Shown here: one piece after another, positions 1 through 11,155 of the stretch
Position numbering within the stretch: the stretch's first letter is position 1
How the letters are laid out: the number at the start of each line of letters is the position of its first letter
Assembly: GCA_902613805.1 (NCBI GenBank)
Contig: CACMIV010000001.1
Coordinates: 488,001-552,000, forward strand
Direction of reading: 5' to 3'
Length of the DNA stretch: 64,000 bases
Origin: an uncultured Pelagibacteraceae bacterium
GTDB lineage: Bacteria > Pseudomonadota > Alphaproteobacteria > Pelagibacterales > AG-422-B15
Program-made: the position numbers and the translations under genes
The notes under the pieces: model-generated
What the model was told of the DNA's origin: nothing
What the model saw: the letters and a program-made list of their open reading frames with translations, nothing else
Databases searched by the model: none

Positions 1-1
1 A

Positions 2-346
2 ATAATGAATCAAAAATATATTGTGGGTGTTGGAAATATCTATGCTTCAGAAGCTTTATTTTTGTCTGGTATCAATCCAAAAAACATGGGCTGTAGTCTC
101 ACAAGGCAGGATTGTATAAAATTAGTTAAAGCAATCAAAAATGTTTTAAAAAAATCTATAAAATTAGGTGGTTCAAGCATTAGTGATCATACCATGATCT
201 CGGGAAAGATGGGATATTTTCAAAATAAATTGCAAGTTTATGGAAGAGAGGGTTTAAAATGTAGAAAAAGAACTTGTCAGTCGCCTATAATACGAATAGT
301 AATAGCCCGACGTTCAACTTTTTACTGCACTGAATGTCAAAAATAA
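2..346 (+). CDS. mutM: Formamidopyrimidine-DNA glycosylase (MutM/Fpg), C-terminal part, 5' truncated by window edge
   Basis: The open frame runs in from the left edge, so only about the last 114 residues are present. It covers the helix-two-turn-helix region (NQKYIVGVGNIYASEAL matches the family's QKxxxGxGNIYxxEALF block) and the C-terminal zinc finger ending RRSTFYCTECQ. MutM excises oxidised purines such as 8-oxoguanine and nicks the abasic site; its catalytic N-terminal proline lies outside the window. Oddity: the first zinc-ligand pair reads C-RKRT-C (C-x4-C), where the family normally has C-x2-C. The gene is followed by rpsT 15 bp later, and the mutM-rpsT-dnaA order is common in Alphaproteobacteria. 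Confidence 0.93.
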   Translation: MMNQKYIVGVGNIYASEALFLSGINPKNMGCSLTRQDCIKLVKAIKNVLKKSIKLGGSSISDHTMISGKMGYFQNKLQVYGREGLKCRKRTCQSPIIRIVIARRSTFYCTECQK

Positions 347-361
347 AAATTATATAAAAAC

Positions 362-625
362 ATGGCAAATACAAAATCAGCAAAAGGTAAAATAAGAGAA
401 ATTTCCAAAAAAACAGATGTTAATAAATCCGTAAGAAATAGATATCGTACCTACATTAAAAGAGTTGAACTAAATATTGTTAAAGGTGATAAAGCCATGG
501 CTCAGAAGGCTTTAAAATCAGCAGAGTCTGAAATAATGTCAGCTGTCTCAAAAAAAATTCTTCATAAAAATACTGCCTCGAGAAAAATTTCTCGTTTAGT
601 TGGTCAAATTAAGTCTATCAAATAG
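362..625 (+). CDS. rpsT: 30S ribosomal protein S20
   Basis: An 87-residue, very basic protein beginning MANTKSAKGKIREISKK, with the family's NKSVRNRYRTYIKR-like segment and the HKNTASRKISRL segment near the C-terminus. S20 binds the 16S rRNA 5' domain and helps early assembly of the small subunit. The length fits the family (about 86-90 aa). It starts with ATG 15 bp after mutM and precedes the dnaA gap. No clear hairpin terminator follows it. Confidence 0.97.
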   Translation: MANTKSAKGKIREISKKTDVNKSVRNRYRTYIKRVELNIVKGDKAMAQKALKSAESEIMSAVSKKILHKNTASRKISRLVGQIKSIK

Positions 626-933
626 ATTCATTAAACTTTTTCATTAGCTTATAGTAAGCAGTGAAGGTTAAACGCAAGCATAACGAAGTAATTTAATTCT
701 AAATTTTATAAGTATCTTATTTAATTTTATTATTGCGATTCATTTTTAGAGAAGTTACTTTATTTCTAATTAAAAAATATCTTTTTTAATTATTCAAAAA
801 AATAATTTTTTAAGACTAAATTATTTAATAATTCAGTCATGGGCTTTTTTTGATCCAATTTTGATTTCATAAAAAAAGTTTAAAAAGACTTATGTTTTTT
901 TTATAAATTAGATAAGATTTTTGATGAACCTTT
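626..933. other. AT-rich non-coding region between rpsT and dnaA, candidate origin or dnaA control region
   Basis: This 308-bp stretch is the longest gene-free interval in the window. It is strongly AT-rich with many A and T tracts and has no open frame of useful length. Its place directly upstream of dnaA is where oriC or dnaA regulatory sites often lie. However, I found no TTATCCACA-type DnaA box on either strand and no convincing TTAA-N7-TTAA CtrA-like site, so the origin assignment is positional inference only. Confidence 0.35.
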
Positions 934-2364
934 GTGGGAGTAGATAATAACGAAATGTATCAAGACTTAAGTAAGGCCGAAACATCATCTTCAAATTTAA
1001 AAGATCAATGGGGTCTTGTATTAAAAAAACTTAATTCTGAATATGGCAATGAAGTATTTAATAGTTGGATAAAAAATATAACCATCAGAAATTTAGATGA
1101 GGATGTATTAAACTTTACAGTTCCAACAAGGTTTATTCGTGATTGGATAACATCACATTATTTAGATAAAATTATTTATTTTTTAAATCAAGAGAATTCT
1201 CAAATTAAAAGAGTTAAGATAAGTATTGATAATTCACTTTCGGCTAATATGTTGAATATAGATAAACAATCTAATCAGTTAACAAAAAATAATTTTTATA
1301 AAAATTCGTCTGCTTACACTGATGAGTGGCCACTTGATGAGAGATTTAAATTTGACAAATTTGTTGTGGGCCCTTCAAATGAATTAGCTTTTGCATCAGC
1401 TAAGAGATTTTGTCTCAGTGAAGTAAATGAGTTTAATCCATTGTATATATATGGTGGAGTTGGTTTAGGTAAAACTCATCTTTTACATTCAATCGGATGG
1501 AAGCTTAAAGAGATAGATGGTAATAAAAGCATTCTTTATTTATCAGCTGAGAGGTTTATGTTTCAATTTATAAAATCTCTTAGACAAAAAGATACGATGT
1601 CATTCAAACAAAAATTTAGATCAGCGGATGTGCTAATTCTTGACGATGTACAATTTATGATGGGGAAAGTTTCAACTCAGGAAGAGTTTTTTCACACATT
1701 TAACTCATTATTAGATATGAATAAGAAAGTTATAATTTCAGGTGATAGGTCTCCAAATGACCTAGGTAGCTTTAGTGAAAGAATGAAATCAAGACTATCT
1801 GGTGGGTTGGTTGTAGATATTATGCCAGCTGAATATGAATTAAGATTTTCAATTATTAAAAACAAATACTCAGATTTAAGAGAAAGAAATAGAAACACAT
1901 ATGAATTAGACAATGCCGTTCTCTCCTTTTTGGCAAAAACGGTATCATCAAATGTCAGGGAGCTAGAAGGAGCTTTAAATAAGGTTTATACATTTTCAAA
2001 TATACTTGGGAAAAAAATTGATATTGAATTGACAAAGTCAGTTCTCAAAGACTTGTTAAAATCAAATAATAGACGTATCACTATAGATGAAATTCAAAAT
2101 AAAGTAGCAAATTATTACAACATAAAAATAGAAGACTTAATCTCAAGCAGAAGAATAAGAACATTTGCAAGACCAAGGCAGGTTGCAATGTATCTATCAA
2201 AGAAACTTACAACCAGGTCCTTACCTGAAATTGGAAGAAAATTTGGTGGTCGAGATCATACAACAGTCATACATGCTGTTAAAAAAATTGAAGAGCTAAA
2301 AAATGGTAATAGTAAATTTGATGAAGATATAAATCTCATTACCCAAATGATTACATCTGTTTAG
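934..2364 (+). CDS. dnaA: Chromosomal replication initiator protein DnaA
   Basis: A 476-residue initiator ATPase with all four domains. Domain I is about residues 20-90, with a linker to about 130. The AAA+ core has Walker A GGVGLGKT at 174-181 and Walker B VLILDDVQF near 235. The C-terminal DNA-binding domain carries the DnaA signature GGRDHTTVIHAVKKI. It binds DnaA boxes as an ATP filament and opens the origin. The start is uncertain: GTG at 934 gives MGVDNNEM, while ATG at 955 is preceded by GGGAG at 936-940. It is followed by dnaN, recF and gyrB in the classical replication order. Confidence 0.97.
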   Translation: MGVDNNEMYQDLSKAETSSSNLKDQWGLVLKKLNSEYGNEVFNSWIKNITIRNLDEDVLNFTVPTRFIRDWITSHYLDKIIYFLNQENSQIKRVKISIDNSLSANMLNIDKQSNQLTKNNFYKNSSAYTDEWPLDERFKFDKFVVGPSNELAFASAKRFCLSEVNEFNPLYIYGGVGLGKTHLLHSIGWKLKEIDGNKSILYLSAERFMFQFIKSLRQKDTMSFKQKFRSADVLILDDVQFMMGKVSTQEEFFHTFNSLLDMNKKVIISGDRSPNDLGSFSERMKSRLSGGLVVDIMPAEYELRFSIIKNKYSDLRERNRNTYELDNAVLSFLAKTVSSNVRELEGALNKVYTFSNILGKKIDIELTKSVLKDLLKSNNRRITIDEIQNKVANYYNIKIEDLISSRRIRTFARPRQVAMYLSKKLTTRSLPEIGRKFGGRDHTTVIHAVKKIEELKNGNSKFDEDINLITQMITSV

Positions 2365-2425
2365 CTATTACTAATTATGTTAAATAAAAACAAATGTGTT
2401 ATAGTATTTACATTTCAATTTTGTC

Positions 2426-3553
2426 ATGGAATTTAAAACGAATAGTTCAGATTTAGTTAAGGCTTTATCTCATATACATGGAGTAGTAGAGGTAAGGCAT
2501 ACTTTACCAATATTGTCTAACATCATCTTAGAAGCTAAAGAAGAAGAATTAATATTATCCTCAACAAATCTTGATATTTATTGTGCCGATAGGATTAAAT
2601 CTGAAACTTCAGTTTCAGGTGAAATTTCTGTTCCGGCCTCTACTTTTTTTGAAATTGTTAAGCGTTTACCAGCAGGTTCAGATGTAATTATGTCTACCTC
2701 TGATTCAGGGAATGAATTGATTCTTAAGTGTGGGCGATCAAAGTTTAATTTATCTACTCTTAGTACAGATGATTTTCCTATCATCTCAGAAAATGACTTA
2801 ACAATCAACTTTGTTGTAAGCGCAGAAGAACTAATCCGAATGATTGATAAAACAAAGTTTGCAATATCTAATGAAGAGACACGATACTACCTTAATGGTA
2901 TTTTTTTTCATAAAGCAGAAAGAAATTCAATTTCTTTTCTAAGAGCAGTTGCAACGGATGGTCATAGACTAGCACAGTATGATATTCCACTCCCTCAGGG
3001 CGCAGAAGAAATCACTGGTATTATTATACCAAAAAAGACTATCTTTGAATTAAGGAAAGTACTTGACGATGCTAATGGTGATGTAAGTATATCACTAAAT
3101 GAAAATAAAATTAAATTTGCTTTTAATGAGCTTAAAATTATTTCGAAAGTTATTGACGGTACATTTCCTGATTATACAAAAGTCATACCTGAGAATAATG
3201 ATAAAACCTTCAAGACAATAAATAACGATCTAAAAGATGCAATAGACCGTGTATCAGCTGTTGCAATTAATGAAGAGATTAAATCTAAGGCTATAAAATT
3301 CAGTTTAGATAGTAACAAACTTTATTTAAGTGTTGAAAGTCAATCTAAAGGATCAGCCCATGAAGAAATAGATATAAATTATAATGGAAATAAAGTAGAT
3401 ATTGGATTTAATTCTAAATATATTGTTGACATATGTAATGAAGTAGATGGTGATGAGGTTGACATTAGTTTATTAGACTCAATTTCGCCAGCAATCATTC
3501 TTGATAAGACAGATGAAAATTTATTTTTCGTTCTAATGCCTATGCGAATTTAA
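2426..3553 (+). CDS. dnaN: DNA polymerase III beta subunit (sliding clamp)
   Basis: A 375-residue protein that aligns end to end with the beta clamp. The N-terminus MEFKTNSSDLVKALSHIHGVVE and the C-terminus ending VLMPMRI are typical, and the length matches the usual 365-380 aa. The dimeric ring encircles DNA and tethers polymerase III and many repair proteins. A -10-like TATAGT lies at 2400-2405 before the ATG. recF begins 2 bp after its stop, so dnaN and recF are almost certainly co-transcribed. Confidence 0.97.
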   Translation: MEFKTNSSDLVKALSHIHGVVEVRHTLPILSNIILEAKEEELILSSTNLDIYCADRIKSETSVSGEISVPASTFFEIVKRLPAGSDVIMSTSDSGNELILKCGRSKFNLSTLSTDDFPIISENDLTINFVVSAEELIRMIDKTKFAISNEETRYYLNGIFFHKAERNSISFLRAVATDGHRLAQYDIPLPQGAEEITGIIIPKKTIFELRKVLDDANGDVSISLNENKIKFAFNELKIISKVIDGTFPDYTKVIPENNDKTFKTINNDLKDAIDRVSAVAINEEIKSKAIKFSLDSNKLYLSVESQSKGSAHEEIDINYNGNKVDIGFNSKYIVDICNEVDGDEVDISLLDSISPAIILDKTDENLFFVLMPMRI

Positions 3554-3555
3554 TT

Positions 3556-4671
3556 ATGTATCCTAATACTAGGATTGACAAAATATCACTTATTAATTTT
3601 AAAAATCATTTAAATACATGTTTAAAAGATCTCAGTTCATTTGTCGTACTGAATGGAAATAATGGATCAGGAAAAACAAATATTTTAGAAGCGATATCAC
3701 TTTTTTCACCTGGTCGCGGTATAAAAAATTCACGCTTTGAGGAAATGCCAAATAAAGATGAGAGGCAAAAGAATTTTGAGATAAAAATAAATATAAAGTA
3801 TGAATCTGGTGACATAGAACTCTTTCGAAGTTTTTCATCTGTAGAAAAGAATAAAAATTTTATTTCAGCAGATAATGAAAAAATAACTAATTTTCAATTA
3901 TTAGAGTTCATAAATATATTATGGATTACACCAATTATGGAAAAAGTAATAATTCAAAGTAATTCAGAAAAAAGAAATTTTTTTGATCGTCTTATCTTTA
4001 ACATAAACAAAAGTCACTTAAAAAATTATGCAAAACTAAAAAAATTATTAAGTGAGAGATTAGCTTTATTGAAAGAAAATAATTATGATACAGATTGGCT
4101 AAGTATTATTGAAAAAAATATTGCAAATCTTTCAGTTAGATTACTAATCGACAGAATAACATTCATCGATCAGCTTAATAATAACCTAAGATCGATCAAA
4201 GTTCCTTTTAATGCATGTCAAATTGATATTTATCATGAATTATCTAAATTAGGCAAAATTAGTAATCCTGAAGATTTTACGGAAAAATATATAAATGCAC
4301 TAAATAAAAACAGGGAAATAGATTCTGCATTAAACAAAACTACCCTGACAGTTAATAAGGTAGAAATTAAAATATTCAATAACATTGAAAAGATTATTGA
4401 AGCTAGAAACTGCTCAACTGGAGAACAAAAATCCATATTGCTTTCAATATTTTTATCAGTAGCTAACATGGTAAAAGATCAAAACAGTAAACGTTCTCCT
4501 ATTATTTTAATTGATGAGGCAATGGCACACCTCGATACTGAACATAAAGAATTTCTATTTAGTGAATTAGAAGGTCTAAGATCACAAGTTTGGTTCTCAG
4601 GTGTGTCAAAAGATCTATTCGAGAATATTAATAGCCAAACTATTTTCTTTGATATGAAAAATATTGTATAA
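3556..4671 (+). CDS. recF: DNA replication and repair protein RecF
   Basis: A 371-residue SMC-like ATPase. Walker A is GNNGSGKT at 34-41 following the typical INFKNH motif, the ABC signature is STGEQK at 287-292, and Walker B is PIILIDE at 315-321. RecF works with RecO and RecR to load RecA at single-strand gaps. The gene sits 2 bp after dnaN. A perfect TATAAT hexamer at 4667-4672 overlaps the recF stop and may belong to a gyrB promoter, although no good -35 accompanies it. Confidence 0.95.
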   Translation: MYPNTRIDKISLINFKNHLNTCLKDLSSFVVLNGNNGSGKTNILEAISLFSPGRGIKNSRFEEMPNKDERQKNFEIKINIKYESGDIELFRSFSSVEKNKNFISADNEKITNFQLLEFINILWITPIMEKVIIQSNSEKRNFFDRLIFNINKSHLKNYAKLKKLLSERLALLKENNYDTDWLSIIEKNIANLSVRLLIDRITFIDQLNNNLRSIKVPFNACQIDIYHELSKLGKISNPEDFTEKYINALNKNREIDSALNKTTLTVNKVEIKIFNNIEKIIEARNCSTGEQKSILLSIFLSVANMVKDQNSKRSPIILIDEAMAHLDTEHKEFLFSELEGLRSQVWFSGVSKDLFENINSQTIFFDMKNIV

Positions 4672-4693
4672 TACTCTAAAACAAAGCATATAA

Positions 4694-7809
<3,116 letters not shown>

Positions 7810-7875
7810 GTTTTTAATGATTGAAAGTATATAGAATATTATTAGATTAACATGTCTAATGATAGGAAATAAATT

Positions 7876-9174
7876 TTGACTGATCTACCTAAACAATCCT
7901 TTGAAGAAGAAATTAATTTAAAATTAAGAACTTTAAACCTAATACATTGGACAGCAATATTTGGTCAATTCTTTGCTGTTATAATTGCATATTTTTATTT
8001 CGAAATAAGTTTTAGTATATATTTTTGTATATTTTTAATTCTTCTTAGCGTTGTATTAAATATTCTTGTTAGTATTTTCTATCCTTTAACAAAAATACTT
8101 AATTATAACGAAACTTTTTTCATTCTAGTATTTGATTTACTTCAATTAGTGGGCCTACTTTTTTTAACTGGAGGTCTAACGAATCCATTTTCTGTATTAA
8201 TACTTGCGCCACTTGTAATTGCGGCAACATATCTTGATCTAAAAAGAATAATTTTTATAACATTAATAGCTATTATTTCACTTAATTTCCTTGCTTTTTT
8301 TTATTACCCGTTAGAGAGCGATGCATTGGGCATTAGTCAAAATGAATTTTCTACGTTTGAAATATTTTTAATTTGGTCAGCATTAATAATTGCATCAATA
8401 TTTCTTACATTTTATTGTTTTAGGGTAGCAGATGACTCAAGAAAAACTCGTAAGGCACTAAAAGAAACGCAACTCTCTCTTTCAAATGAGGAAAAAATTT
8501 CTGCATTGATGGGATTAACAGCTGCTGCAGTGCACGAACTAGGTACTCCTTTATCAACTATTTCAGTGATTACAAAAGAACTTGTCAATAATAACAATGA
8601 TGAACAAGTAAAAGAAGACTTAAATGTGATACAATCTCAACTTAAAAGGTGTAGTAATATATTAGAAAGATTAAGATCAAATAGTTTAGATGACAAAAGT
8701 AATGAGTTTATAAATCAGTTAGATTTTATTCGTTTGATTAATGAAATAACATCTTCTTATGATAATAATAATGTTAATGTTATAATTTCTAATGATCCTT
8801 ATTTTGAAAATATCAATGTTACAATTCCTAGGTCAGCCGAAATAGTTCATTCATTAACTAATGTAGTTGATAATGCATTCAAATTTGCAAGCTCACAAAT
8901 AGACATCAATTTAATTAACGAAGAAGATAATATCATTATTGAAGTAGCAGATGATGGTCCTGGATTTGCACCAGAAATATTCCCCTTTCTTGGGGAACCA
9001 TATATCAGAAATAATAATAAGGCTAAAAAACAGGGTCTCGGATTAGGTTTATTCATTTCTAAAAACTTACTTGCAAAGTCCCAAGGTGAGATTAAATTTT
9101 CTCATAGGGAAAGTGGTGGAGGATTGGTGAAAATAGTTTTATCAAAAAATTACCTCAATTTATCTAATGAATAA
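7876..9174 (+). CDS. regB: RegB/PrrB/ActS-type redox-sensing histidine kinase
   Basis: A 432-residue sensor kinase. Six hydrophobic segments span about residues 27-185. They include the quinone-site motif GGLTNPF at 99-105. The H-box HELGTPLSTIS (H220) is diagnostic of RegB. A cysteine in RCSNIL (C259) matches the position of the RegB redox-box cysteine. The ATPase domain has an N-box NVVDNAFKFA and GLGLGLF. It starts with TTG, supported by AGGA at 7864-7867, 8 nt upstream, and an in-frame stop just before. RegB senses the quinone pool and phosphorylates RegA. The senC/sco gene often found in this locus is absent. Confidence 0.92.
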   Translation: MTDLPKQSFEEEINLKLRTLNLIHWTAIFGQFFAVIIAYFYFEISFSIYFCIFLILLSVVLNILVSIFYPLTKILNYNETFFILVFDLLQLVGLLFLTGGLTNPFSVLILAPLVIAATYLDLKRIIFITLIAIISLNFLAFFYYPLESDALGISQNEFSTFEIFLIWSALIIASIFLTFYCFRVADDSRKTRKALKETQLSLSNEEKISALMGLTAAAVHELGTPLSTISVITKELVNNNNDEQVKEDLNVIQSQLKRCSNILERLRSNSLDDKSNEFINQLDFIRLINEITSSYDNNNVNVIISNDPYFENINVTIPRSAEIVHSLTNVVDNAFKFASSQIDINLINEEDNIIIEVADDGPGFAPEIFPFLGEPYIRNNNKAKKQGLGLGLFISKNLLAKSQGEIKFSHRESGGGLVKIVLSKNYLNLSNE

Positions 9175-9721
9175 TGAAAAAGAAGCTTATATGAACAATG
9201 AAAAATCATTAATGATTATTGATGATGACGATGTGTTTAGGAATAGGTTAATTACTGCAATGAAACGTAAGGGTTACGATGCTTTTGGGGCTTCATCAGT
9301 TTCAGAAGCTATATCATTGGTTAACACAAATGCTCCAAAATATGCTGTAGTTGATCTACGTCTAAATGATGGTAATGGCTTGGAGGTTGTTTCAATTTTA
9401 TCCAGTAAAAGGCCAGACAGTAAAATAGTAATGCTCACAGGATATGGGAATATACCCACTGCAGTAGCTGCTGTAAAAGAAGGAGCTTGTGATTATCTAG
9501 CTAAACCAGCGGATGCGGATGATATTGAGGCTGCACTAAAGGCTCCTTATTCATCTACACCTGAACCTCCACAAAATCCAATGTCTGCGGATAGGGTAAA
9601 ATGGGAGCATATACTTAGAATATATGAGCTGTGTAACCGAAATGTTTCTGAAACTGCTAGAAGATTAAAGATGCACAGACGAACTCTTCAGAGAATACTG
9701 CAGAAAAAATCCCCTAAATAA
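9167..9721 (+). CDS. regA: RegA/PrrA/ActR-type response regulator
   Basis: A 184-residue regulator. The receiver domain has the acidic pocket IIDDDD at 17-22 and phospho-acceptor D63 (VVDLRLNDGNG). After a proline-rich linker (STPEPPQNP) comes a Fis-type helix-turn-helix, NVSETARRLKMHRRTLQRIL, which is nearly invariant in RegA proteins. The partner kinase lies directly upstream and overlaps by 8 bp. The N-terminus holds two near-copies of the MNNEK codons 24 bp apart (9167 and 9191). The second ATG is preceded by an AGAAG-like ribosome site, so the true start may be 9191. Confidence 0.92.
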   Translation: MNNEKEAYMNNEKSLMIIDDDDVFRNRLITAMKRKGYDAFGASSVSEAISLVNTNAPKYAVVDLRLNDGNGLEVVSILSSKRPDSKIVMLTGYGNIPTAVAAVKEGACDYLAKPADADDIEAALKAPYSSTPEPPQNPMSADRVKWEHILRIYELCNRNVSETARRLKMHRRTLQRILQKKSPK

Positions 9722-9725
9722 TCAG

Positions 9726-10925
9726 CTAGGCAGTTTTCTTTAATTGATTAATTTCACTTAAGGCGCTTACACCTTGATCAGCAATTTCCTGACCAGCAAC
9801 AGTATCACTTTCACTATTTAATTCATCCATGTTAACAAATTCTGCATAAGTTGCTCTAGTTCTATCAGTAATTATGTGTGCTTTTAAAAGTGTTTTAACA
9901 AGAACTCTAAAGATGTTATTTTGATTTTTCATCTCATCTTTTATCACTTCACCCTGATCTATATATTTATGAAATTCTCGGTCGACCCACTTATGATCTA
10001 GGCCAACACAGGAATACACATGTTTCTTTTCAAATGGATTAACTAGGTTAAATAGAAGTTCGACAAATATTTTTTCAGCCCAATCTTCAACTTTGATATG
10101 TTCTTTCTTAGTCAATTTTGGCACTGTTCTATCGGCCCATATTTTACCAAATTTGTGATGGAAAGCTTCATCGCTCATTGTATATTTTAATAACGTTTTC
10201 AATACTGGGTCATTCGTATTTTCAAATGCCATGGCAAAAGCACCCATAGCTAATCCCTCGATCATCATCTGCATTCCGATAATCTTTTTATAAACAAGAT
10301 CAGATGAAACAATCTCGTTAGCTACTCTACCTAATGTTGGCCCAACCTTGTAAGGTGACCCCCATCTAGCTTGTATATATTTAGTAAAACCAGCAACATG
10401 TCTTGCTTCTTCTCTTGTTTGATTAGCTGCATATTCCTGAGCACCCGGATCTCTTAATACGTGACACAAACTTGCACTTAATGATAGAGCGGCTTGTTCT
10501 CCATGAAGAATTTGTGATAATACAAATCTAAAACTCTCATTATTTAATTTTATTAATTGATGCTTTGACAACTTTTCTCTGATGCTTGGAATTTGTAATT
10601 CAATCCCGAAAGGTCCATCAGGGTCAACAATATTTTCATTTTCTATGTCAAATGGAACATCAAAATCAATGTATTTTTTATCGTTGGGATCCCAGAAATG
10701 TTTATGTGTAGCGCTTATTATTTTATCAAAAGCATCTGATCGATCACTGTAGCGATCTTCATCCATCATTGGAATAAAGTGATTTGGATTTGCTGCATTA
10801 TACGCAGGATCTTTTGTAAGGGAGTTTTTACCTGATTTGGAAGTTTGCCATTTTTCTTGAACCTTATAAACCTGGTCCTTAGCTAAAATTTTAGCAATTT
10901 GTATTTTTTGAGAAAATTCAACCAT
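9726..10925 (-). CDS. Ferritin-like diiron protein, probable R2-like oxygenase
   Basis: A 399-residue protein with a four-helix diiron pattern: E143 in LHGEQAALS, E173-x2-H176 in REEARHVAGF, E223 in MMIEGLAMG, and D252-E253-x2-H256 in SDEAFHHKFG. The order of carboxylate and E/D-x2-H motifs fits ferritin-like oxygenases or desaturases rather than storage ferritins. No signal peptide is visible. It is divergent from the MMPL exporter across a 230-bp gap containing a palindrome at 10967-10982. Substrate unknown; lipid or fatty-acyl chemistry is a guess from the exporter neighbour. Confidence 0.7.
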   Translation of the reverse strand: MVEFSQKIQIAKILAKDQVYKVQEKWQTSKSGKNSLTKDPAYNAANPNHFIPMMDEDRYSDRSDAFDKIISATHKHFWDPNDKKYIDFDVPFDIENENIVDPDGPFGIELQIPSIREKLSKHQLIKLNNESFRFVLSQILHGEQAALSLSASLCHVLRDPGAQEYAANQTREEARHVAGFTKYIQARWGSPYKVGPTLGRVANEIVSSDLVYKKIIGMQMMIEGLAMGAFAMAFENTNDPVLKTLLKYTMSDEAFHHKFGKIWADRTVPKLTKKEHIKVEDWAEKIFVELLFNLVNPFEKKHVYSCVGLDHKWVDREFHKYIDQGEVIKDEMKNQNNIFRVLVKTLLKAHIITDRTRATYAEFVNMDELNSESDTVAGQEIADQGVSALSEINQLKKTA

Positions 10926-10966
10926 GATCTGATTATAATGAATTTTACTAATTATAAAATATATTT

Positions 10967-10982
10967 ATGAACATTTGTTCAT
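10967..10982. promoter_or_regulatory. Palindrome with 7-bp arms between diiron and MMPL genes, candidate operator
   Basis: The sequence ATGAACA-TT-TGTTCAT has perfect 7-bp arms around a 2-nt centre. It lies 42 bp upstream of the diiron gene and about 170 bp upstream of the MMPL gene. Its size and symmetry fit a TetR-type operator. No regulator gene adjoins it. It also fits the GAAC-N4-GTTC pattern of Gram-positive LexA, but alphaproteobacterial LexA uses a different box. Confidence 0.45.
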
Positions 10983-11155
10983 TTTTAAATAAAAAATATA
11001 TATAAATTTCAATGTTTTAGAATTTTAATTAAGTTTTGTCATTATTTTCTCATGATCTATTAACTTGAAATAAATTTTATAGATTTTAATTTAAACGTAT
11101 ACAAAGCAATGATTTTCTCATATTTTTCCCTATCAAATTTAAACCTAGTTAAATA

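Noticed and set aside
10971-10980. GAAC-N4-GTTC in the diiron/MMPL gap as a LexA site
   Set aside because: That pattern belongs to Gram-positive LexA; the alphaproteobacterial box is GTTC-N7-GTTC, as seen before umuD.
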